From assembly GCA_029879825.1 (NCBI GenBank), contig JAOUPL010000043.1:1-9188 (forward strand): a DNA stretch of 9,188 bases, given 5' to 3'. The position numbers and the translations under genes are program-made. Numbering within the stretch: position 1 is the first letter of the stretch; every line of letters begins with the position of its first letter. The notes under the pieces are model-generated. The model saw nothing but the letters and a program-made list of their open reading frames with translations, did not search any database and had not been told where the DNA came from. Below are positions 1 through 6,679 of the stretch, piece after piece. The stretch comes from Candidatus Bathyarchaeota archaeon. Lineage in GTDB: Archaea > Thermoproteota > Bathyarchaeia > Bathyarchaeales > Bathyarchaeaceae.

Positions 1-2
1 AC

Positions 3-89
3 TACCATGACAGTTTATATGAACGATTAGAATCTAATTTAGGATGTCTGCTGAGGAGAGACGGGAGGAGAAAGGTTGAAGAAGATTAG
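3..89 (+). CDS. Possible 3' end of an upstream gene (partial)
   Basis: Frame 3 is open from the window edge to a TAG at 87-89, giving 28 residues. They are rich in charged residues (YHDSLYERLESNL, then an Arg/Glu/Asp-rich tail ending RRKVEED), which looks like the hydrophilic C-terminus of a protein. It would overlap the TTG start of the next gene by 14 bases, a typical arrangement for translational coupling. The piece is too short to identify. Its frame could be open by chance, and the competing frame 1 closes at 30. I infer a real gene end only weakly. Confidence 0.35.
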   Translation, partial: YHDSLYERLESNLGCLLRRDGRRKVEED

Positions 90-390
90 GATAAAGAGGT
101 ATCCCCCTCGAAACTTTCCAGGTTTAAAGTCTCTATGGGAGATAGTTGCAGTTCCTCCCATTTCTGATAAGGATGCCGAGTTTGTTATGCTCTGCAAGGC
201 TAATCCTAAACATCCAGCGGTGATAGAGGAAATGTCAGAGATTGTGGAAATCGAAGTGAACGACAAAGCCTTCAGAGAATTGATGTGGTTGTTCAAGAAA
301 TATAGGGTGCCCTTCAAGCCGACTGATGAAGGGGTAGAAGTTAGACATGTAGAAGCCAAATCCAAGTTTCTTAACGGCAAGAATCGTTGA
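76..390 (+). CDS. Small hypothetical protein, 104 residues
   Basis: I do not recognise this family. The start is a TTG at 76, directly preceded by the purine-rich stretch GGGAGGAGAAAGG (63-75), whose GGAGGAG is a strong Shine-Dalgarno. The protein opens with a basic segment (KKIRIKRYPPRNFPG). A globular-looking middle of mixed acidic and hydrophobic residues follows, with EIVEIEVNDKAFRELMWLF around residues 56-74, and it ends in a basic tail. There is no signal peptide, membrane segment or metal motif. It may be coupled to the gene fragment overlapping its start. Its stop lies 40 bases from the convergent stop of PolB. The strong ribosome site and protein-like composition support a real gene; its function is unknown. 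Confidence 0.7.
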   Translation: MKKIRIKRYPPRNFPGLKSLWEIVAVPPISDKDAEFVMLCKANPKHPAVIEEMSEIVEIEVNDKAFRELMWLFKKYRVPFKPTDEGVEVRHVEAKSKFLNGKNR

Positions 391-430
391 GACCACAGAG
401 ATTTTGCAGGAAATAGGCTAAATCATTCAT

Positions 431-3103
431 CTACATGAAGCGTTCAAGTTTCGTTAACCCAATGATCTCGTCAAAGTCCAGTCCCAAGGCGTCAAGAACT
501 TGATCAAAGGTTGAGTGCAAGTATCCCACATACTTGTCCACGTCTATCTCACTGTTAGAAGCCAACTGAACAGGTTTAACACGAGGCTCCTTCGCAACTT
601 TGACAAAACTTATCAGATCTCCAGCCTTCAAATCGTGCCCCATATCCTTAAGGACTAACGCGGCTCTCACATGCTGAGGCACAGTCTTGGTGTATGCTTC
701 TGGAATTTTGCCAAGAACAACATGGAAAGCCAGTTCTTCTGGACGATCGCCCCAACGACGTTGCTTCAACCTTAGGTAGCGGTCTCGAATAATTTTCCGA
801 ATCTCCTTTTTGGCTTCCTCAAATTCTGCTGGAGATTTCACTTCCCCTAATCGCTCTTCCATCTGGTCGAAGGCCTTCTTTATGAAAACGGGAATGTGCC
901 TCTTCTTTCCAGTCATTCCTTTAACATCAACGCTTCCGTCTGGGAAAATTCCTAAATAGTTCTTTTTTCTGGAGCTAAAAACTGAATAGCGATAGAACTT
1001 GTCTACGTCCAGTTCCATTCCCAGTTCCTTTTCAGACCATCCCTCTAGAGTTTTTATCTGATCTTGAGAAGGGCCTCTCAAGAAGATACTGTCAGTGTCT
1101 CCGTAAATAACATCGATCCCCAACTCCCTAGCTTTGTTTATCGTCTGCGTTATGACGTGCCTCCCGATGGCGGCTGTAGCCTCGGCCACCGGCGGACAGT
1201 ATAGGTCGAAAGTTTCGGCACCAAACACGCCATAGCTCGCGTTAAGAATAACCTTCAGCGCACTCTGGATAACGTTGTACCAGCTCCGCAGATCGTTGGG
1301 TAACGTTTTGTCCTTGGACTTCGGCTTATACCACTTTACCCTGAGGTCTCTAAGCGCTCCTATCAACAGGCTTTCAAGCGCTCTCTTCTTGGTGCAAATC
1401 CAGTTAGGAGTTTCAGGAACCTTATTTTCCTTGCATTCGTCGTGGGGACAAAGAATAGACTGGTAGCCCAAGTTGTAAACCTTGATTATTGACGGATATA
1501 GGCTGGCGAAATCCATCACTGCCACGTTGAAGTGCACGCCAGGCACAGGCTCAACTACGATGGCGCCCTTGTATTTTTTTCCCTTTATGATGGCTTTTGT
1601 GGCTGTCAATCCTTTAAGGGCAAGTATGTCGTCGGCGTTTGGAATCAACATGTTTCCCCGTCGATGTTCATGATGCAGGAAATTTCGTATCCATCGGGAA
1701 ACTCCTTGGCGACTCATGTCTTCCATGGGCATGCGGGCGATCCTCGTAATGGCCAGAATCAGTTTCATAACCAGATCGTCGTCAAAGGTGGTGAGAGCTA
1801 AGGTGATTTCAGCGTCTCTGAAGTTGTATCGAGCGAGTTCTGTGTAGGTCAATTCGGACAGAGGGCCATCAAGTTCAATCTTTTCAAGTCCAACTAAGGC
1901 CTTGCCAACTTCATTTAGAGTTATGCCCCGATATTTCTGACTAAAGGCATAAATCTGGATCGACCGGTTAAAGAAGAATTTGTAGAGGTCTATGTGAATC
2001 CCATATTTAAGCAGACATACCCTTCTCCCGAGTTCTATGGGAATCTGGCTTCTGTTCAAACCCAAATGATTCAGAGCCCTGTGATACAGATATCGCAGAT
2101 CGAAATCGTCGCCGTTAAAAGTGAGGACGAAGGAATAATCCCAAAGGGCCTCAAAAATTTTGAGAATCAACTTTTCCTCGGAATCACAATATTCAACGGT
2201 TACGTCGGAGGGCAAATTTTCAACGCCTTCCTTAACGCCCTCACGCTTCAAAACCAAAATCTTCTTTTTTCCATCAGATCCAAGCAATGTCGCACAGATA
2301 ACTTGGTACGCGGCTTCGCGAGGATCGGGAACACGGGTCGGAATGGGTGAAGCAACTTCGATGTCGAGGGCAACCCTTCGAAATCTGGGAGCCGGATACT
2401 CCAAGAGGCGTGCCCACATTTCCACTCGCTGCATGAATTCTTCCGGTTCACCTCGGAACAGTTCAAGGATTTTTCTAACAGTGTCTTCGGATGCTTCATG
2501 CCAGACTGGAACAAGCTTGCCTTTCTCGATCTTATATATCATGCCTGGAGCCAAGTCGTTGTCATAAATGTAGGATTGGTAATATTTTATGGCGGCTTCC
2601 CAGACTTTTGCAGGTTGGTCTAAGCCGGTTAGTTTTGAGTATTCTTCGGGTATGATGTCTCTTATGCAACCGCTTGGGCGACCACCTACCGCCAAGGGGT
2701 CTTTAGCCACAACCTTTGTAATTGTCACTTGCTGGTCGAGAAGAGGGTCATACTTCTCCAAAGATTCGAAGTGGTCAAAACCGGGATGCGACATTAGGCG
2801 ACTGATTCTTTCGAGTTCACTAGCCGGAAGGTTTGTGAAACAGTAGGGCTTGTGACCGGTTGTGTCGTACCAGAAATAGATTTTTTCGGATTCTGGTTCA
2901 TACAACTTGATGGAAGCGCATCCTTTTTTCCCGTTGTATGTAGCGGATACGAAATATGATGGGGGTAACTCTTGGGGAGTTTCTGGTTTAAAAACAAGGC
3001 TTTTTCTTTCCTGGGGAGGTTTTTCAGCCAAGAGGGATTCTTTTGGCTTTTTTTCCTCCCTTTCAGCAACCTTGAAGAAGTCGTCTAAACTCCTTTTCAT
3101 CAT
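431..3103 (-). CDS. polB: Family B DNA polymerase, PolB1 type
   Basis: This is a replicative DNA-dependent DNA polymerase with 3'-5' proofreading. At 890 residues it is close to the roughly 880-residue Sulfolobus PolB1 that I recall, and it resembles that protein along its length. An N-terminal domain (about 45-235) precedes the exonuclease, whose motifs are Exo I DIE at 247-249, Exo II FNGDDFD with N330 and D335, and Exo III YNFRD with Y426 and D430. The polymerase motifs are A (D531 in DFASLYPS), B (K617 to G625, KVILNASYG) and C (YGDTDS at 667-672, with D669 and D671). KKNYLG follows near 713-718. All catalytic residues are present, so the enzyme should be active. C552, C557 and C570 lie between motifs A and B. 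The first 45 residues are a charged, probably disordered leader that opens with KRSLDDFF, a PIP-box-like motif. Two consecutive ATGs open the frame, and no convincing Shine-Dalgarno is visible. AlaX diverges from the same spacer. Confidence 0.97.
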   Translation of the reverse strand: MMKRSLDDFFKVAEREEKKPKESLLAEKPPQERKSLVFKPETPQELPPSYFVSATYNGKKGCASIKLYEPESEKIYFWYDTTGHKPYCFTNLPASELERISRLMSHPGFDHFESLEKYDPLLDQQVTITKVVAKDPLAVGGRPSGCIRDIIPEEYSKLTGLDQPAKVWEAAIKYYQSYIYDNDLAPGMIYKIEKGKLVPVWHEASEDTVRKILELFRGEPEEFMQRVEMWARLLEYPAPRFRRVALDIEVASPIPTRVPDPREAAYQVICATLLGSDGKKKILVLKREGVKEGVENLPSDVTVEYCDSEEKLILKIFEALWDYSFVLTFNGDDFDLRYLYHRALNHLGLNRSQIPIELGRRVCLLKYGIHIDLYKFFFNRSIQIYAFSQKYRGITLNEVGKALVGLEKIELDGPLSELTYTELARYNFRDAEITLALTTFDDDLVMKLILAITRIARMPMEDMSRQGVSRWIRNFLHHEHRRGNMLIPNADDILALKGLTATKAIIKGKKYKGAIVVEPVPGVHFNVAVMDFASLYPSIIKVYNLGYQSILCPHDECKENKVPETPNWICTKKRALESLLIGALRDLRVKWYKPKSKDKTLPNDLRSWYNVIQSALKVILNASYGVFGAETFDLYCPPVAEATAAIGRHVITQTINKARELGIDVIYGDTDSIFLRGPSQDQIKTLEGWSEKELGMELDVDKFYRYSVFSSRKKNYLGIFPDGSVDVKGMTGKKRHIPVFIKKAFDQMEERLGEVKSPAEFEEAKKEIRKIIRDRYLRLKQRRWGDRPEELAFHVVLGKIPEAYTKTVPQHVRAALVLKDMGHDLKAGDLISFVKVAKEPRVKPVQLASNSEIDVDKYVGYLHSTFDQVLDALGLDFDEIIGLTKLERFM

Positions 3104-3140
3104 CTTTCTTCGTATCCGTTAGAATGATATGTTCCCATTC

Positions 3141-3150
3141 CTTTAAAAAA
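3141..3150 (-). promoter_or_regulatory. Candidate TATA box for polB
   Basis: On the minus strand this reads TTTTTTAAAG and lies 38-47 bases upstream of the PolB ATG. Candidate TATA boxes of several other genes here sit at the same distance. It overlaps the end of the 19-base repeat at 3146-3164, so that repeat would occupy the BRE/TATA region. The box is a weak match to the archaeal consensus. An alternative is ACATATCA nearer the start, with a nearly leaderless transcript. Confidence 0.4.
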
Positions 3151-3164
3151 TACTCTTTGAGTTA
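3146..3164 (+). repeat. 19-base intergenic repeat, copy 1
   Basis: AAAAATACTCTTTGAGTTA here is identical to 5202-5220. Its core ACTC-TTT-GAGT is a short palindrome. The copy lies between polB and alaX, on the upstream edge of the candidate polB TATA box. An operator or upstream activating site is a reasonable inference, but no regulator is visible in the window. Confidence 0.6.
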
Positions 3165-3226
3165 ATCGTGGAGACATCTGCCGTAAAATCTCCTTCTTTA
3201 GATATAACGCGCGCTATGAATCTCTC

Positions 3227-3238
3227 TTATAATTAAAT
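3227..3238 (+). promoter_or_regulatory. TATA box for alaX
   Basis: TTATAATTAAAT lies 39-50 bases before the alaX start. That would place transcription initiation about 20 bases before the ATG, as is usual for an archaeal TATA element. A CGCGCGC tract lies just upstream at 3208-3214. Confidence 0.55.
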
Positions 3239-3276
3239 CTAAAATAATAGAATGATCTAATAGTAATGGTGAAGCA

Positions 3277-3993
3277 ATGCCAACCAAACCCTTATACCTT
3301 TATGATAGCTATTTGAAAGAATTCGAAGCAAAAATCCAGCATGTAACAGGAAGTCAAGTAATACTGGATCAAACAGCCTTCCATCCACGCACAGGCGGCG
3401 TAGCCTATGATACAGGATACTTGACGAAGGGAAACATGAAATATGAAGTCATGGGGGCGGAAATAAACAGAGAAACAAAAGAAATTATCCACTTTCTTGA
3501 AGAAGCGGTAGACCTGAACCAAGGAGACCTTATGAAGGGAATATTAGACTGGGAAAGAAGATACAGATTAATGCGACTCCACACAGCAGCACACCTGATA
3601 GCAGCCATAATGTATACGGACTGTAACGCGTTGATAACAGGGGGACAAGTAGACTATAGACATGCAAAATTAGATTTCAACCTCCCTGAAACCAACCGAG
3701 AGATATTTGAAGCCGCCGTTGAAAAAGCCAACAAAGAGGCAAGCAAAAACGTTCCATTAAAAATATACTTTCTAACAAGGGAAGAAGCACTAAAAATGCC
3801 TGGAGTGGTAAAACTGGCTGAGAGAATGCCCCCAAAAGAAAAGGAATTAAGGATAGTGGAAATCCCCGGCATAGATATACAGGCCGACGGGGGACCCCAC
3901 GTCAAAAACACCAAAGAAATAGGCGAAATACTTCTTGTAAAAATAGAAAATAAAGGGAAAAACAAAAGAAGAATCTATTTCGAAGTAAAATAG
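3277..3993 (+). CDS. alaX: AlaX-type alanyl-tRNA editing hydrolase
   Basis: AlaX proteins are free-standing relatives of the editing domain of alanyl-tRNA synthetase. They hydrolyse mischarged Ser-tRNA(Ala), and in some cases Gly-tRNA(Ala), in the cytoplasm. The length of 238 residues fits the medium AlaX-M class. The N-terminal part (about 1-95) is a small beta-rich domain carrying the glycine-rich segment FHPRTGG near 35-41. The editing core has the zinc motif HTAAH (H102, H106). Further on is IDIQADGGPHVKNTKEIG, where AlaRS-type domains usually have CxxxH. Here the Cys position is D204, with H208 kept. Asp can ligate zinc, so this may be a subfamily trait and not a loss of function. The ATG is preceded by GGTGA at 3268-3272, a short four-base spacing. 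It is divergent from polB and convergent with the next gene. Confidence 0.92.
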   Translation: MPTKPLYLYDSYLKEFEAKIQHVTGSQVILDQTAFHPRTGGVAYDTGYLTKGNMKYEVMGAEINRETKEIIHFLEEAVDLNQGDLMKGILDWERRYRLMRLHTAAHLIAAIMYTDCNALITGGQVDYRHAKLDFNLPETNREIFEAAVEKANKEASKNVPLKIYFLTREEALKMPGVVKLAERMPPKEKELRIVEIPGIDIQADGGPHVKNTKEIGEILLVKIENKGKNKRRIYFEVK

Positions 3994-4005
3994 AGGCAAA
4001 ATTGA

Positions 4006-4144
4006 GCGCGCGGACACCTCTTTTGAAGTTTGGGGCACAATTCTCGGGCTACTGTTTCTCCAGTTTACGTGCGTCGAGAATGCGGTTATCGATTCTCAAA
4101 CAACTCAAAATAATTGTTCAAGCAACCTCAAACGTTGCGCGCGG
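4006..4144. other. Convergent spacer with tandem short hairpins
   Basis: This spacer between two convergent gene ends holds three consecutive inverted repeats: GAGAAT/ATTCTC (4076-4081, 4092-4097), AACAA/TTGTT (4099-4103, 4114-4118) and GCAAC/GTTGC (4122-4126, 4134-4138). Two copies of GCGCGCGG (4006-4013 and 4137-4144) bound the block. I find no tRNA features, no box C/D motifs and no convincing reading frame. It may be a bidirectional termination region or an unrecognised small RNA. Confidence 0.3.
4134..4143 (+). repeat. GTTGCGCGCG, inverted-repeat partner 1
   Basis: This ten-base sequence recurs in inverted orientation at 5164-5173. The pair flanks the amidinotransferase-family gene, one copy beyond its stop and one in its promoter. 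The first five bases also form the right arm of a local hairpin. The match is short and includes a low-complexity CG tract, so significance is uncertain. Confidence 0.4.
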
Positions 4145-4178
4145 GCATCGATCGAAACTGGGCTGGCGGCATAGTTTT

Positions 4179-5117
4179 CTATTCTCTTTTGAGTATGCCC
4201 GTTAGGCATCCTATGCCTCCAGCGGCTTTGATAAACTCACTTATGTCCACTTCTATGCACTTGATGCCACTTGCTTTGTAGACGGATGATGTTTTCGGGC
4301 AGTTTGCTGGCATTAAAACGCATCTTGGTCTTAGAGTTACAAAGTTCAAAGCCATACCTTTTACAGCCTCTTCTTCATCTGGAAGCCAAAGCATTTCGAA
4401 GTCGCGTTCGCGTAAGGCCTGTACTGCCTTGAAAGGAACCCTTCCAGACCAGGCTACAGCCAAGTCGCGATCGGCGAAGTTGAGTGTTCCTAGTAAGTGC
4501 ATAGTTCCGTATGGAAGCTCCACCCGGATAACTTCAAAACCCATTTCTTTAAGCATTTGTTCCACCTGATTCGCCCCTTCTTCATTGGTTCGAAGGCCAC
4601 TGGCTAATAAAACGGTTTTTTCATCCAGCCAGAGTGCATCAGCCCCTTCGAAAGTGCCTTTCCCCCGTATGCTTCGGATGATGGGAACGCCTAAATCCGC
4701 CAAGCGGCGTGCAACATGCCTCTCCTCTCCAGCTCGAACTGGGGAGGCTGGTCTTGCCAGAATCGCACCCTCCGGGGTCATAAAGAACAGGTCACGTACG
4801 AACATGGTATTGGGTGGAGGAGTGACGGCTGGATTTACATAATGTACCTGCACCTTTGCGTGGCGGTATGCTTCGGCTAGAGCATCATGTTGTCGTCGCA
4901 TGAGATCAGCTTCGATTGGAGATAGCATCTGGACCTCGTCTGGATTTGCTAAGCCCTCAACCTCTTTGCCTGGCAGATGTAAGAGCACCGCATGAAGGGA
5001 CATACACTCTGACTCTACACCCCAATCACCCCATATTGTGCCCATCTCTTGATTTAGAGTAGTTATTCTCGGCCGCCACCCTTCTCCGCCGTATGCCGCA
5101 GCTTTTATAGAAGCCAT
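4179..5117 (-). CDS. Amidinotransferase-superfamily guanidino-modifying enzyme
   Basis: This superfamily includes arginine deiminase, dimethylargininase, agmatine deiminase, arginine dihydrolase and amidinotransferases, which attack guanidino carbons through a cysteine thiolate. Visible elements in its 312 residues are NTMFVRD at 103-109, FEGAD at 156-160 (candidate acidic residues E157 and D160), MHLLGTLNF with catalytic-type H207, ALNFV at 256-260, and the C-terminal GGIGCLTG with nucleophile C304. The Cys-His-acid set is therefore complete. The pattern resembles dimethylargininase or arginine dihydrolase-like proteins more than classical arginine deiminase, which is longer and has other motifs. 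Substrate cannot be decided from sequence. An agmatinase-type gene lies 1.6 kb away, so a role in arginine or agmatine breakdown is plausible. The ATG at 5117 is supported by GAGGAG nine bases upstream. C-terminal additions such as an ornithine cyclodeaminase domain are absent. Confidence 0.85.
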   Translation of the reverse strand: MASIKAAAYGGEGWRPRITTLNQEMGTIWGDWGVESECMSLHAVLLHLPGKEVEGLANPDEVQMLSPIEADLMRRQHDALAEAYRHAKVQVHYVNPAVTPPPNTMFVRDLFFMTPEGAILARPASPVRAGEERHVARRLADLGVPIIRSIRGKGTFEGADALWLDEKTVLLASGLRTNEEGANQVEQMLKEMGFEVIRVELPYGTMHLLGTLNFADRDLAVAWSGRVPFKAVQALRERDFEMLWLPDEEEAVKGMALNFVTLRPRCVLMPANCPKTSSVYKASGIKCIEVDISEFIKAAGGIGCLTGILKRE

Positions 5118-5152
5118 ACGAATCCGCTCCTCAGTTCTACTAGCAACATATT

Positions 5153-5162
5153 CTTATTTAAT
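5153..5162 (-). promoter_or_regulatory. TATA box for the amidinotransferase-family gene
   Basis: On the minus strand this reads ATTAAATAAG, 36-45 bases before the ATG at 5117. The alternating GCGCGCGC tract (5163-5170) abuts it where the BRE would be. Confidence 0.5.
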
Positions 5163-5163
5163 G

Positions 5164-5173
5164 CGCGCGCAAC
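5164..5173 (+). repeat. CGCGCGCAAC, inverted-repeat partner 2
   Basis: This is the reverse complement of 4134-4143. It sits directly upstream of the candidate TATA box of the amidinotransferase-family gene, inside an 11-base alternating purine-pyrimidine tract. Confidence 0.4.
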
Positions 5174-5201
5174 ACTTAACCAAAACGGGAGAAATAGAGT
5201 G

Positions 5202-5220
5202 AAAAATACTCTTTGAGTTA
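5202..5220 (+). repeat. 19-base intergenic repeat, copy 2
   Basis: This copy is identical to 3146-3164. It lies in the divergent spacer between the amidinotransferase-family gene and the RNA methyltransferase gene, 85 bases and 92 bases from their starts. Here the repeat also takes part in a second inverted repeat, AGAGT/ACTCT (5196-5200 and 5208-5212), which copy 1 lacks. Confidence 0.6.
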
Positions 5221-5268
5221 GGATTTGCTTTTCCAAAGGCCTCTGTAGAGTGCATGCAGCAATCAATC

Positions 5269-5276
5269 TTTTATTA
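5269..5276 (+). promoter_or_regulatory. TATA box for the RNA methyltransferase gene
   Basis: TTTTATTA lies 36-43 bases upstream of the TTG start at 5312. The distance matches the TATA boxes of neighbouring genes and would leave a leader of about 15 bases, including the ribosome site. Confidence 0.5.
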
Positions 5277-5311
5277 GGCACCCAGTTCAGACTCATAACA
5301 CGAGGGTCAAA

Positions 5312-6652
5312 TTGTTACGGGATGCTTGGACGCTTGCCATTGAAACGTTGAGTTGGATTGAATTGCAACGTTTGGGCGAGCGCTTAGCGTTGGCTAGGGC
5401 AGCGAAGCAGCTGGGAATAAAGGATTCTAGGATTATTGGGTTAGCTCATAAATTGGCATCTGAGACTCTTCGGAGAAAAAACCTCATTGATTTTCTCCTC
5501 AATTCGGCGCTAGCACCTCGGTCACTCAATGATTTTAGGCTTGGTCCACGGGCTTTTCTTCGCTTGTACTTATATGAAACAAAGATGGTGAACACCGATT
5601 TAGAGAAGGCTGTTAGCATAGCTAGAATGGGACGTTCCATTTTGGGTTGGCGTGAACTAAAAGATGTTGAAGAAGTTTTCGGGAAAATACTGAACATTCA
5701 GCTTGATTCTGCTCTAGAGGGAATAGAGGACATAAAGAAGGTGGGACTCCTAACTTATCATCCCGCATGGTTTGTAAAGTACTGTTTCCGACTGTTTGGA
5801 AGAAAAGAGGCGCTAGGATTCTTGGAGAAGGCTGCGGAGATTCCGCCAACCTATGTAAGGATAAACACTTTGAAGGCGTCGGAAGAAACGTTGCTCAGAA
5901 GAATAGAGGACGATGATGTTGACGTTGAAAGGGTGCAGCAACTCAAGCATACCTATAGGGTAGTCCAAAGCAAGAAACCTCTCACCAGAACACGAAGCTT
6001 CCGCGAAGGACTGTTTTACGTTCAAGACAAAGCCAGTTGCCTAGCCGCAGAAATCGCAAACCCAGAAGCCGGAGCGACGGTGCTCGATGTTTGTGCCGCT
6101 CCAGGAGCAAAAACAACCCACTTGGCTCAGTTAATGGAAAATAAAGGTGCAATCTATTCTGTTGATTATTCAAGGCGGAGGATTATGGTTTGGAAAGGGG
6201 AAACAAAGCGTATGGGCGTCAAGATAGCCTCTCCAATTGTCGCCAATGCGCGGAAACCTCTGCCAACAAACCTTTCCGCCGACTTGGCGATTTTAGATCC
6301 TCCATGCACGAGCACCGGCACCTTCAGCAAGACGCCTTCCGCCAAATGGAGACTAACGAAGAGGTCAATTTTGGGCATGGCTAAGGTTCAGTGGGAGATT
6401 TTAGATCAATGCGCAGAATACACGAAGGAGGGAGGTTTTCTAGTCTACTCCACGTGTAGCGTAACCGTGGAAGAAAACGAAATGTTAATTGAGAGGTTTT
6501 TGAAGTGGCATCCAGAATTCAAGCTAGTGGAGGCTTTGCCAAAGATAGGCTTACCCGGACTGCGAGGCCAAACTAAATGTCAGAGGCTTTATCCCCACCT
6601 TCATGACTGTAACGGATTTTTCGTTGCAAAACTTTTGAGGGAAACCATCTGA
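5312..6652 (+). CDS. RsmB/Nop2-family RNA m5C methyltransferase
   Basis: This is an S-adenosylmethionine-dependent cytosine-C5 methyltransferase of the NOL1/NOP2/Sun family, acting on rRNA or tRNA. Its 446 residues compare with about 430 for E. coli RsmB. Residues 1-145 form an alpha-helical NusB-like domain, followed by a linker with YVRINTLK (181-188). The Rossmann domain carries GLFYVQDKAS (233-242), SAM motif I DVCAAPGAKTT (259-269), acidic motif II SVDYS (283-287), motif IV DPPCTSTG with C332, and motif VI STCS with C382. Both catalytic cysteines are therefore present: C382 as nucleophile and C332 for product release. It ends in the family's NGFFVAKL. The start is TTG, preceded by GAGGG (5302-5306). 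No in-frame ATG occurs until residue 92. The target RNA cannot be assigned: the domain plan is RsmB-like, but archaeal relatives may modify tRNA. It converges with the agmatinase-type gene. Confidence 0.93.
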   Translation: MLRDAWTLAIETLSWIELQRLGERLALARAAKQLGIKDSRIIGLAHKLASETLRRKNLIDFLLNSALAPRSLNDFRLGPRAFLRLYLYETKMVNTDLEKAVSIARMGRSILGWRELKDVEEVFGKILNIQLDSALEGIEDIKKVGLLTYHPAWFVKYCFRLFGRKEALGFLEKAAEIPPTYVRINTLKASEETLLRRIEDDDVDVERVQQLKHTYRVVQSKKPLTRTRSFREGLFYVQDKASCLAAEIANPEAGATVLDVCAAPGAKTTHLAQLMENKGAIYSVDYSRRRIMVWKGETKRMGVKIASPIVANARKPLPTNLSADLAILDPPCTSTGTFSKTPSAKWRLTKRSILGMAKVQWEILDQCAEYTKEGGFLVYSTCSVTVEENEMLIERFLKWHPEFKLVEALPKIGLPGLRGQTKCQRLYPHLHDCNGFFVAKLLRETI

Positions 6653-6679
6653 ATACTGAGAAGGATTGAGTTGCATAAA

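Noticed and set aside
4002..4205. A 67-codon open frame on the + strand in the spacer after alaX
   Set aside because: It has no ribosome site, its serine/arginine-rich composition is not protein-like, and it runs antisense into the end of the amidinotransferase-family gene.
4205..4217. GGCAT-CCT-ATGCC inverted repeat near the end of the amidinotransferase-family gene
   Set aside because: It encodes the catalytic GGIGC region, so protein constraint explains the sequence.
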